Positions 1 through 5,959 of a DNA stretch of 6,312 bases are shown here, piece after piece. The position numbers and the translations under genes are program-made. The notes beneath the pieces are model-generated. The model ran no database searches. It worked only from the letters and a program-made list of their open reading frames with translations, and was not told where the DNA came from. This DNA comes from Phycisphaeraceae bacterium (GTDB taxonomy: Bacteria > Planctomycetota > Phycisphaerae > Phycisphaerales > Phycisphaeraceae), in the NCBI GenBank assembly GCA_029260675.1, contig JAJDCV010000077.1:1-6312 (forward strand), in the 5' to 3' direction. Numbering within the stretch: position 1 is the first letter of the stretch; each line of letters begins with the position of its first letter.

Positions 1-644
1 AGCAACAACACGTTGTCCATCGCGCCGTCACCGCGGATTAATTCGAGAGCATCCAGCCGGGCGAAGTCGACATAGGCCTCGTCGATCAGCAAAACGCCGT
101 TGAACTCCGTGGCGATCTGCCGGAGCCGATCCGTTGATTCATAGCGTCCCGAGGGTGCGTGCGGGCTGACCACCAGCGCCAGCCGGCAGCCCGCGTCGTT
201 GAGTTGGGCCGTGAAGTCCTGGGGGATCGCCCAGTCCTCTTCCAGAGGTACCCGGACGATCGGGGTGTCGTGGATCCGTGCCAGCACATCGTAGAGCGAA
301 TAAGTCGGCCAGGTCTCACCGATCCCGCCGCTCCCATCGCTGCCCGACGGGTCACAGAAGACGGTCAGCGCCAGCCGCAGCAGCTCGTCCCCGCCGTTCG
401 TCGCGATCACCTGGTCGGGGTCCAGGTCGTGTCTCTGGGCCGCGGCCAGTCGGAACCGGTTCGCGGTCGGCGAGGGATAGCGGCGTAAAGCATCGGCCTG
501 GACCCCCGCGATCGCCTCGAGCACCCCCGGTGCCGGTGGGTACGGGTTCTCGTTGGTGTTCAGCTTGACGATGTGCGTGTCTGCGGGCTGCTCACCGGGG
601 ACGTAGGGGCTGAGGCTACGGATGTTGTCTCTTTCGTAGGCCAT
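1..644 (-). CDS. hisC: Histidinol-phosphate aminotransferase, N-terminal part (cut by window edge)
   Basis: PLP-dependent class I/II aminotransferase that converts imidazole-acetol phosphate and glutamate to histidinol phosphate in cytoplasmic histidine synthesis. Reading back from the ATG at 644-642 gives 214 codons with no stop, running off the left edge, so the C-terminal half with the Schiff-base lysine is not visible. HisC landmarks appear in order: LSPYVPGEQP (11-20), KLNTNENPYPP (27-37), RYPSP (55-59), NGGDE (83-87), TWPTYSLY (111-118), SPHAPSGR (160-167) and DEAYVDFA (188-195), whose Asp188 should contact the pyridine nitrogen of PLP. Two oddities: a Gly/Ser-rich stretch (about 100-109) sits between the usual DPG and PTY motifs and makes that loop about five residues longer than I expect, and the usual NPNNPTG-type motif reads SPHAPSG. 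An AGAGGG lies just before the ATG, with only two bases between. It is divergent from the gene at 761. The family call is firm; HisC rather than a related aromatic aminotransferase is very likely from the N-terminal motifs. Confidence 0.93.
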   Translation of the reverse strand, partial: MAYERDNIRSLSPYVPGEQPADTHIVKLNTNENPYPPAPGVLEAIAGVQADALRRYPSPTANRFRLAAAQRHDLDPDQVIATNGGDELLRLALTVFCDPSGSDGSGGIGETWPTYSLYDVLARIHDTPIVRVPLEEDWAIPQDFTAQLNDAGCRLALVVSPHAPSGRYESTDRLRQIATEFNGVLLIDEAYVDFARLDALELIRGDGAMDNVLL

Positions 645-672
645 AACCCTCTATCGTCGCCGCGGGGGGACT

Positions 673-708
673 GGCGGTCAATCCATGCGGATGGCTGGCG
701 TGACCGCC
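673..708. repeat. Inverted repeat in the divergent hisC / HEAT-gene gap
   Basis: The arms GGCGGTCA (673-680) and TGACCGCC (701-708) are perfect reverse complements separated by 20 bases. The hexamer CTGGCG also recurs directly at 671-676 and 695-700. The element lies between two divergent starts (644 minus and 761 plus), so it could be an operator or a hairpin. No T tract follows it, so it does not look like an intrinsic terminator. The symmetry is seen directly; a function is only inferred, and an 8-bp match in GC-rich DNA can arise by chance. Confidence 0.3.
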
Positions 709-747
709 GCTTTAAGGGCTTGGGCTGAATCGGCCGGACCGATCGCG

Positions 748-753
748 TAAACT
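748..753 (+). promoter_or_regulatory. Possible -10 box of the HEAT-like gene, leaderless spacing
   Basis: TAAACT matches 4 of 6 positions of TATAAT and is followed by only seven bases before the ATG at 761, so transcription would begin at or next to the start codon. No Shine-Dalgarno is visible ahead of this ATG (ACTGTGGGCC), which fits a leaderless message. A -35 at the right distance (CTGAAT, 725-730) matches only 3 of 6. The same heptamer TAAACTG occurs upstream of ychF on the minus strand. Confidence 0.3.
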
Positions 754-760
754 GTGGGCC

Positions 761-2335
761 ATGATGCTCAAGCCGGTCTGGCTATATTTCGCTTTGCAGG
801 TGGCCGTGCTGCCGATCGCGGGTTTGCCCAACGGCTGGGGGCCCGCATTCCCCGGGCCCGCCGCTGCTTGGGGTGATACCCAGGATGATGTTCTGGATGC
901 GGCGGCGCTGCTGCTCTACCAGAGCACCGTTGTCGACCGCAACGGCACACACAACCTGTTGCTCAAGGCCATCCGCCACATGGGCGACCCGGCGACCCGG
1001 CCCCTGTTTGATTTCCTGGCTGGCTCCGAACACCCCGGGCTGAAGATCCACGGCATCCTCGGCCTCGCGGAGATCAGCCCGGACCACCGGGTGGACCTTT
1101 CTTTGATCGCCCAGATCGATGACCCCCTGGTGCAGAGCACGGTCGTCACGGCCGCGATGGACGGCGACCTGCTCGACAACCAACAAGCCACGCAGTTGCT
1201 TGATTGGGACGGGTTGGCCCAAGAGGTCAAGGTCCTGGTGGCGGTCCGTCTGCTTGAGGCCGGGGAGTTTTCGGATACCGACGCGCTGCACGAAGCGATC
1301 ACCCAATCAAAGAAACTCGGCGGTGGTGCGATTGCGGCGTTGCTGCTGATGCAGCTGGATGACCCGGCGGGCCTGGAACACCTGCGCTCCGTGGTGGACC
1401 CGTCCGACGACCCCCAGCGGGACACGGTCCGCGTGATGCTCCTGCAGACGGCGTTGAAGCACGAGTTCAACCGTGTCTCACCTTGGGCGTTGCAGGTCGC
1501 GCAAGAGCCCGACGTGGACTCGGTGCTTGGTCTTTTGGCGCTCCGCGCGGCGCTTCGTTTTGGTGAACCCGGCGCGGTAGAGCTTTGGAGATCGCGTTAC
1601 GACGATGCTAAGGACTCACCCGCCGGCCGGGTCCGCTTGGCGCTCACCGCGTTGTACCTTTCGCCCTGGCTTGAACCCGGTGTGTTTGAGGACATCAGGA
1701 GCAGCAACGACCCGATGCTCCGTGCGATCGGTGAAACCGGGCTGCAGATCACCTCGGGCTCGTCCCAGATCGCTGATTCGGTCACGTCACTGCTGGAGTT
1801 GGGGCACCCGATGATCAATACCTGGGCGCTGGGTTACGCCGAGGGCCACGCCAACGATTTCGATGCCCAGGTCATTCTTCTGGGACTGGTGCTCGCCTAC
1901 GAGCACAGCCCCCAGCGCGGCAAGGCCCGGCGTTTAGACGAGGCTGTCCAGGCCACCCAAGCCCTTTACGAACGCGACCCCGGGGCCGCGGTGAAGCTGC
2001 TGCGTCCGATCCTTGCCGAGCCAACCACCGACAACCTGCTGACCCAGGCGATCCTTCTGGGCCTGATCCGCACCCGGGAGCCGGGAGCGGTGGACGTGGT
2101 CGACGGGATCGAAGACCAACTGAACAACAACGACGCCGAGGCGCTCGCGTTGCTGCTGACCGCCCGGACGGACCGGGCGATGGACGACGAGCAGATGGAC
2201 GACCTGGCCTTGCTGGCTCGCGGCGGAAGCCGGCTGGAAGATTCGCTGAGGATTCAGGTCACCTGGCTATACCTTAAACGCACCGGGGCCGCCGAAACGG
2301 CGCTAAACCGGGTGCTTGGAAACACGACCCCATGA
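761..2335 (+). CDS. Exported HEAT-like helical repeat protein of unknown function
   Basis: A 524-residue protein whose specific function I do not recognise. The N-terminus resembles a Sec signal peptide: Lys4, a hydrophobic core (about 6-22), a longer Gly/Pro-rich stretch, then AAA at 34-36 suggesting cleavage before Trp37. The rest (about 40-520) is a run of amphipathic helices rich in Leu/Ala and Asp/Glu with DP or HP turns, as in HEAT/TPR-like solenoids. Examples are HPGLKIHGILGLAEIS (91-106), EVKVLVAVRLLEAGEF (155-170), DSVLGLLALRAALRFGEPGA (253-272) and LLTQAILLGLIRTREPGA (426-443). There are no catalytic motifs, cysteine clusters or membrane helices after the signal, so a scaffold or binding role in the periplasm or at the cell surface is inferred. 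The first of two adjacent ATGs (761, 764) is given; either could be used. The stop overlaps the start of the downstream aminotransferase gene (ATGA), which indicates co-transcription. It starts 116 bp from the divergent hisC. Confidence 0.85.
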   Translation: MMLKPVWLYFALQVAVLPIAGLPNGWGPAFPGPAAAWGDTQDDVLDAAALLLYQSTVVDRNGTHNLLLKAIRHMGDPATRPLFDFLAGSEHPGLKIHGILGLAEISPDHRVDLSLIAQIDDPLVQSTVVTAAMDGDLLDNQQATQLLDWDGLAQEVKVLVAVRLLEAGEFSDTDALHEAITQSKKLGGGAIAALLLMQLDDPAGLEHLRSVVDPSDDPQRDTVRVMLLQTALKHEFNRVSPWALQVAQEPDVDSVLGLLALRAALRFGEPGAVELWRSRYDDAKDSPAGRVRLALTALYLSPWLEPGVFEDIRSSNDPMLRAIGETGLQITSGSSQIADSVTSLLELGHPMINTWALGYAEGHANDFDAQVILLGLVLAYEHSPQRGKARRLDEAVQATQALYERDPGAAVKLLRPILAEPTTDNLLTQAILLGLIRTREPGAVDVVDGIEDQLNNNDAEALALLLTARTDRAMDDEQMDDLALLARGGSRLEDSLRIQVTWLYLKRTGAAETALNRVLGNTTP

Positions 2336-3501
2336 GTGAAATCCCTTTGAGCCGACCCGACATCTCGGAGTCGGACATCCAGGCGGTGACTTCCGTACTG
2401 CGCTCGGGCCGACTGAGCATTGGGCCCCGGCAGGACCTCTTCGAGCAGATGGTCGCCGAGCGCACCGGCCGGTCGCAAGGGGTGGCCGTGTCCTCCGGCA
2501 CGGCCGGGCTGCACCTGGTGCTCCAGGCGCTGGGGATCGGGCCCGGTGACGAAGTGATCACCACCCCGTTCAGCTTCGTCGCCAGCGCCAACTGCATCCT
2601 GATGGCCGGTGCCACACCCGTCTTTGTCGACATCGACCCGGCGAGCCTGAACCTGGACCCCGCCCGGCTCGAAGCCGCGATCACTGACAATACCAAGGCC
2701 ATCATCGCCGTCGAAGTCTTCGGCAACCCCAGGCACATGGACCGCATCGCACAGATCGCCGGTGCCAACGAGATCATCCTGATCGAAGACGCCTGCGAAG
2801 CGCTTGGCGGGGTCCACATGGGGATGCCCGTGGGCTCGTTCGGCCGGGCCGCGGTCTTCGGGTTCTACCCCAACAAGCAGATAACTACGGGCGAGGGCGG
2901 CATGATCGTCACCGACGACGACCGCCTGGCGGACCTCTGCCGATCCATGCGCAACCAGGGCCGACCCGTCGATGCACACAAAGGCGACGCTAACAAGTCA
3001 GGGGCCTGGCTCGCGCACGAACGCATGGGCTACAACTACCGCATGTCAGAGATCACCGCCGCGCTGGGCTGCGCCCAGATGGAACGCCTCGACAGCTTCC
3101 TGGAAGCAAGACGCAACGTCGCCGGGATGTACATGCGAAGGCTCATGGACTTCGACGACCTGATCCTCCCCAACGTCCAGCCCGGCACCGAGGAAGACAT
3201 GTCCTGGTTCGTCTTCGTCGTACGCCTCTCAGACCAGTACGGCCACACCGAACGCGACCGCATCATCACCGGCATGCGACGCCACGAGGTCGGGGCTTCC
3301 AATTACTTCCCCTGCATCCACCTCCAGCCCTTCTACCGCGAACGCTTCGGCTATAAGAAAGGCGATTACCCCGTCAGCGAATCCATCAGCGAACGCACAC
3401 TCGCCCTGCCCTTCTTCAACCGTCTGGACGAGACACAGGTCGAGTTGGTCTGTCACACACTGAAAGTCATGATCCAACGGGAGCAGTTGCTCAAACGCTA
3501 G
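2332..3501 (+). CDS. DegT/DnrJ/EryC1/StrS-family PLP-dependent sugar aminotransferase
   Basis: A 389-residue protein of full family length. These cytoplasmic enzymes transfer an amino group, usually from glutamate, to a nucleotide-linked keto-sugar for lipopolysaccharide, capsule, glycan or secondary-metabolite sugars; the substrate here cannot be read from sequence. Fold-type I landmarks: PLSRPDISESDI (5-16), the cofactor phosphate-binding SSGTAGLHL (54-62), TTPFSFVASAN (77-87), GATPVFVDID (93-102), VEVFGNPRHMDRI (127-139), IEDACEALGG (151-160, Asp153 at the PLP ring nitrogen), FYPNKQITTGEGGM (178-191, Lys182 the probable Schiff-base lysine) and GYNYRMSEITAALGCAQMERL (233-253, where Asn235-Tyr236-Arg237 match the family signature). 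All expected catalytic residues are present, so it should be active. The start overlaps the stop of the HEAT-like gene by 4 bp, implying translational coupling. No sugar dehydratase or glycosyltransferase gene is in view to suggest the sugar. Annotation as a generic polysaccharide-biosynthesis aminotransferase is safe. Confidence 0.95.
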   Translation: MSEIPLSRPDISESDIQAVTSVLRSGRLSIGPRQDLFEQMVAERTGRSQGVAVSSGTAGLHLVLQALGIGPGDEVITTPFSFVASANCILMAGATPVFVDIDPASLNLDPARLEAAITDNTKAIIAVEVFGNPRHMDRIAQIAGANEIILIEDACEALGGVHMGMPVGSFGRAAVFGFYPNKQITTGEGGMIVTDDDRLADLCRSMRNQGRPVDAHKGDANKSGAWLAHERMGYNYRMSEITAALGCAQMERLDSFLEARRNVAGMYMRRLMDFDDLILPNVQPGTEEDMSWFVFVVRLSDQYGHTERDRIITGMRRHEVGASNYFPCIHLQPFYRERFGYKKGDYPVSESISERTLALPFFNRLDETQVELVCHTLKVMIQREQLLKR

Positions 3502-3523
3502 TCGCGATACGTGATCCTGGGAA

Positions 3524-3549
3524 CACCGGGGGAAAGCACCGGGGGAAAG
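3524..3549. repeat. Perfect 13-bp tandem duplication
   Basis: CACCGGGGGAAAG occurs at 3524-3536 and again immediately at 3537-3549, with no mismatch. It lies between the DegT-family stop and the zinc-ribbon gene, just upstream of the candidate -10 at 3558, so the second copy covers the region where a -35 would be. The second copy followed by CCCC (3550-3553) could form only a 4-bp stem. It could be a replication-slippage duplication or a pair of binding sites. Confidence 0.6.
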
Positions 3550-3557
3550 CCCCACGA

Positions 3558-3563
3558 TAGAAT
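3558..3563 (+). promoter_or_regulatory. Candidate -10 box of the zinc-ribbon membrane gene
   Basis: TAGAAT matches 5 of 6 positions of TATAAT. It would place the transcript start near 3570 and leave a leader of roughly 24 bases, long enough to contain the GGGGG Shine-Dalgarno at 3583-3587. No -35 resembling TTGACA lies 16-18 bases upstream; that region is the GC-rich tandem repeat. The octamer ACGATAGA that includes the start of this box also occurs on the minus strand at 657-650, just upstream of hisC. Confidence 0.4.
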
Positions 3564-3582
3564 GACAACCACTTCAAGATAT

Positions 3583-3587
3583 GGGGG
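3583..3587 (+). promoter_or_regulatory. Ribosome binding site that supports the start at 3594
   Basis: GGGGG sits six bases before the ATG at 3594, a usable Shine-Dalgarno-like tract. It supports this start, which places the first zinc-ribbon cysteine at residue 10. Confidence 0.4.
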
Positions 3588-3593
3588 TTCTGT

Positions 3594-4574
3594 ATGCACG
3601 ATGACGATCAAATGTTCTCCTGCCCGTACTGTGACCGTCGGTTCCGGTATAAACCGGAGCTCGAAGGCAAACGCGTGCGGTGCAAGTGTGGAGAGAAGTT
3701 TGCCGTCGAAGCGCCGCTGATTGAAGAGCCCGACCCCTACAGCCTTGGAGCAAATCCAGACGAAGAAGACGACGGCCCGGACCTGATGGCGCTGCTGGGG
3801 ACCACTGACGGAAACGCGCCTGTGCCGGTACCCACGGCGGGCAAGGCCTGCCCCGTCTGCGGTTCCGCTGTCACCGACACCGCGGCCCTGTGTATCCAGT
3901 GCGGCACCAATCTTAAATCGGGGAAGAAGTCCGGGAAGACCTCCGTCGTGCCGGGGTGGGCTTCGGCACACGAGAACACCTCAAGCGCCGTCCGCATCAA
4001 GATCACCGGTGCCGGTTTAGGATTGCACGGCCTGGGCTACCTGGCGTTGGTCCTGGGCATGACGGTCGCAGGGGTCGGCGGGCACCTGATGGAAGGCGGC
4101 AACCCAACGGGAGAAGTCCTGGCCATGATCGGCGGGCTCGCCACGCTGGGTGGCCTGCCGCTTCTCGTGATCGGGCCGTTCCTTGGCCTCGCCGCACCCC
4201 CCGACGCGGGGCGGGGGCTGCTGATCGGATCGATCGCCTGCTACCTCGGCGGAACCGCGTTGGTCATCTTGCTCGCAACGGGCCAGGTCCCCGGATTTCT
4301 GGCGGCGGTGGCAAGCGTCCCATTTCTTGTCGGTGCGGGCTGCTTCCTGGGCTTCCTCCAGAAGCTGTCTGTCTACCTCGACGACGACAGCCTCTACTCC
4401 CGTTCAGAGTTCCTACTGAAGACTTTGTTCCTGATCGTCATCCTCGCCTTCCTGGTGTTTATCCCGCTGATCAACTGCCTGGCACTGATTGCCATGGTTG
4501 TCGTTCAGCCGGTATTCACGATCGTCTACGCATGGACCGTCTGCCAGGCCGCGCTGTCGGCCCTGAAGACTTAA
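3594..4574 (+). CDS. Double zinc-ribbon integral membrane protein, function unknown
   Basis: A 326-residue protein with three parts. First, a zinc ribbon at 8-39 resembling MJ0042-type fingers: Cys10-x2-Cys13, then Cys30-x-Cys32 in the VRCKCGEKF context. Second, after an acidic linker (EEDD at 57-60), another ribbon with CPVCG (86-90) and CIQCG (100-104), ligands Cys86, Cys89, Cys100, Cys103, followed by a Lys-rich stretch (108-115). Third, from about 137 a hydrophobic region with roughly six membrane helices (about 139-161, 175-200, 207-229, 233-256, 274-292, 294-318), and a polar loop YLDDDSLYSRSEF (261-273) between the fourth and fifth. The cysteine-rich head is most likely cytoplasmic, since there is no signal peptide. 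Planctomycetes carry many proteins of this plan, none with a role I know; zinc binding is inferred from cysteine spacing. It has its own candidate promoter and is convergent with ychF. It may also be read through from the upstream operon, as I see no terminator between. Confidence 0.9.
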   Translation: MHDDDQMFSCPYCDRRFRYKPELEGKRVRCKCGEKFAVEAPLIEEPDPYSLGANPDEEDDGPDLMALLGTTDGNAPVPVPTAGKACPVCGSAVTDTAALCIQCGTNLKSGKKSGKTSVVPGWASAHENTSSAVRIKITGAGLGLHGLGYLALVLGMTVAGVGGHLMEGGNPTGEVLAMIGGLATLGGLPLLVIGPFLGLAAPPDAGRGLLIGSIACYLGGTALVILLATGQVPGFLAAVASVPFLVGAGCFLGFLQKLSVYLDDDSLYSRSEFLLKTLFLIVILAFLVFIPLINCLALIAMVVVQPVFTIVYAWTVCQAALSALKT

Positions 4575-4729
4575 ACGGATTAAGAACTTGCTGTGAGCTG
4601 TGGCTGCCGACAGATCCACACCCGCGTAACCGCGTAGCGATGGATTCAACAGGGCTGACCAGCGTCCCCCTGAGTTTATCCCTGTTCCTGCTTCTTGTTG
4701 ATCTTCGCGCCTTCGTGGATCACACAAAG
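4575..4729. other. Convergent intergenic gap
   Basis: 155 bases between the stop of the zinc-ribbon gene and the stop of ychF. I see no coding sequence, tRNA or strong G+C hairpin followed by a T run. It does contain one 7-bp inverted repeat (4648-4686, listed separately) and a direct repeat of CCGCGTA at 4622-4628 and 4630-4636. Confidence 0.6.
4648..4686. terminator. Weak candidate terminator hairpin between convergent genes
   Basis: AACAGGG (4648-4654) and CCCTGTT (4680-4686) are perfect 7-bp complements around a 25-base loop, followed on the plus strand by the T/C-rich stretch CCTGCTTCTTGTTG. The position is right for a terminator of the zinc-ribbon gene or, on the other strand, of ychF. 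The loop is long and there is no true T run, so termination may well be Rho-dependent instead. Confidence 0.2.
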
Positions 4730-5818
4730 CTACACGTTAAACAAGAAGTGGCACACATCCCCGTCGCGCATGACATACTCTTTGCCCTCGACGCGCATCT
4801 TTCCCGCCTCCTTGATCGCCTTCTCGGCCTTATGCTCCTCAAGGTCATCGACCGAGTAGACCTCCACACGGATGAACCCACGCTCAAAATCGGTGTGAAT
4901 CACCCCCGCCGCCTGCGGGCCGGTGGCTCCGATGGGGATCGTCCAGGCCCGGACCTCTTTTTCACCGGCCGTGAAGTAGCTCTGTAGCCCAAGCAATCCG
5001 TACGCAGCACGCGCCAGGGCACTCAAAGCCGGTTCCTCCAGCCCCACGCTCTCCAATAGCTCCGCACGGTCGGCCTCGTCCAGCTCCGCCAGTTCGCTCT
5101 CCAGCTTCGCACACACCGGCACCACCGCCCCGCCCTCGGCTTCGGCACGGTCACGCACTAGTTTGACCAGATCGCTCTCGCCGTGCAGGTCGTCTTCATC
5201 CACGTTCGCGACGTACAGCACACGCTTAGCGGTGATGAACCCAAAGCTCTTCAGCTCCTTCATCTGGCTTTCATCCAACTCAATGCCCCGGATCGGCTTG
5301 CCCTCGCTGAGCCTGGCGTTGCAGGCTTCCAGCAACGCGACCCGCGCCTTGGCGTCCTTGTCGCCCGTGCGTGCGGTGCGGACCGCCTTGTCCATTGACG
5401 ACTCGACCGTCGCCAGGTCCGAGAGCATCAACTCGGTGTCGATCGTCTCGATATCTCGGATCGGGTCGACCTTGCCGTCGACGTGTACGATGTCATCATC
5501 TTCAAAGCAACGCACCACGTGCAGCACCGCATCAACATTCTTGATGTGTGTGAGGAACTTGTTGCCCAGCCCCTCCCCCTTGGACGCACCCTTCACCAGC
5601 CCCGCAATATCGACCAGCCGAAGGATCGCCGGGATCACCTTCTGTGTTTCGATGTGGCTGTGGATGATCTCAAGCCGACCGTCCGGCACGGGCACGACCC
5701 CGACGTTCGGCTCGATCGTGCAGAACGGGTAGTTCTCACTGGGTATCCCCGCCGCCGTCAGCGCGTTAAACAGCGTGGATTTACCGACGTTTGGGAGACC
5801 GACAATGCCTGCTTCCAT
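4730..5818 (-). CDS. ychF: YchF/OLA1-family redox-regulated P-loop ATPase
   Basis: A 362-residue protein, essentially the length of E. coli YchF (363). The family belongs to the Obg-like TRAFAC NTPases but prefers ATP, associates with ribosomes and is linked to stress and translation control. Motifs in order: G1 GLPNVGKST (7-15); the PFCTIEPNVG switch region (31-40); G3 DIAGLVKGASKGEGLGN (70-86), with Leu74 where classical GTPases have a catalytic Gln; G4 NVDE (205-208), the Nxx[E] form typical of ATP-specific YchF; a charged helical insertion (about 125-190); and a C-terminal TGS domain (about 277-360) with FTAGEKEVRAWTIP (282-295), GFIRVEVYS (324-332) and the ending FLFNV. I start at the ATG at 5818-5816 because MEAGIVGLPNVGK matches the family N-terminus. 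The frame stays open to an ATG at 5953, but the extra 45 residues are Arg/Ser-rich and unlike the family. No Shine-Dalgarno is visible (ATCCCGCCCC before ATG). Confidence 0.98.
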   Translation of the reverse strand: MEAGIVGLPNVGKSTLFNALTAAGIPSENYPFCTIEPNVGVVPVPDGRLEIIHSHIETQKVIPAILRLVDIAGLVKGASKGEGLGNKFLTHIKNVDAVLHVVRCFEDDDIVHVDGKVDPIRDIETIDTELMLSDLATVESSMDKAVRTARTGDKDAKARVALLEACNARLSEGKPIRGIELDESQMKELKSFGFITAKRVLYVANVDEDDLHGESDLVKLVRDRAEAEGGAVVPVCAKLESELAELDEADRAELLESVGLEEPALSALARAAYGLLGLQSYFTAGEKEVRAWTIPIGATGPQAAGVIHTDFERGFIRVEVYSVDDLEEHKAEKAIKEAGKMRVEGKEYVMRDGDVCHFLFNV

Positions 5819-5879
5819 GGGGCGGGATGCTCGTATTGGCCGCGGAGAACTGGAGCACACAGCATCCAGCGAGCGGAGC

Positions 5880-5908
5880 AGTTTAGTCTCGGATCGCTGA
5901 TTAGCCAA
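5880..5908 (-). promoter_or_regulatory. Candidate promoter of ychF
   Basis: Read on the minus strand, TTGGCT (5908-5903, 4 of 6 to TTGACA) is followed after exactly 17 bases by TAAACT (5885-5880, 4 of 6 to TATAAT). The transcript would begin near 5873 and have a leader of about 55 bases. This is the only candidate in the window with both boxes at ideal spacing. It also argues against starting ychF at 5953, which lies upstream of the promoter. Confidence 0.4.
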
Positions 5909-5944
5909 GCGGTTGGGTCCAGTCGTTACCAGACCCCCGGATGC

Positions 5945-5950
5945 TACAAT
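5945..5950 (+). promoter_or_regulatory. Candidate -10 box of the right-edge membrane gene
   Basis: TACAAT matches 5 of 6 positions of TATAAT and ends nine bases before the GTG at 5960, so the transcript would start almost at the start codon. No convincing -35 is seen 16-18 bases upstream. It is arranged back to back with the candidate ychF promoter in the same 141-base gap. Confidence 0.35.
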
Positions 5951-5959
5951 CAACGGAAC

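Noticed and set aside
2254..2979. Minus-strand frame of 241 codons opposite the DegT-family gene
   Set aside because: It is entirely antisense to a gene with full catalytic motifs and its translation is low-information (Gly/Val/Asp-rich), so it is a shadow.
3524..3553. Terminator after the DegT-family gene formed by GGGG and CCCC around AAAG
   Set aside because: The stem is only four base pairs and no T run follows; the sequence is better explained by the tandem duplication.
4599..4620. TGTGG/CCACA inverted repeat downstream of the zinc-ribbon gene
   Set aside because: A 5-bp stem around a 12-base loop with no T tract is too weak to call a terminator.
4622..4636. Direct repeat CCGCGTA-A-CCGCGTA in the convergent gap
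   Set aside because: Only seven bases repeated twice, with no third copy or array structure, so it is not a CRISPR or a recognisable site.
3956..4987. Long plus-strand frame of 343 codons spanning the end of the zinc-ribbon gene and the 3' part of ychF
   Set aside because: It is out of frame with the zinc-ribbon gene and antisense to ychF, both well supported. Its translation is Arg/Pro/Gly-rich with no recognisable motif, as expected for a shadow frame in GC-rich DNA.
5850..5869. CTGGA/TCCAG hairpin in the proposed ychF leader
   Set aside because: A five-base stem with a ten-base loop is expected by chance, and no riboswitch or attenuator structure surrounds it.
5819..5953. Extension of ychF by 45 codons to an upstream ATG
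   Set aside because: The extra residues do not resemble the family, the MEAGIVGLPNVGK start is canonical, and the candidate promoter lies inside the extension.
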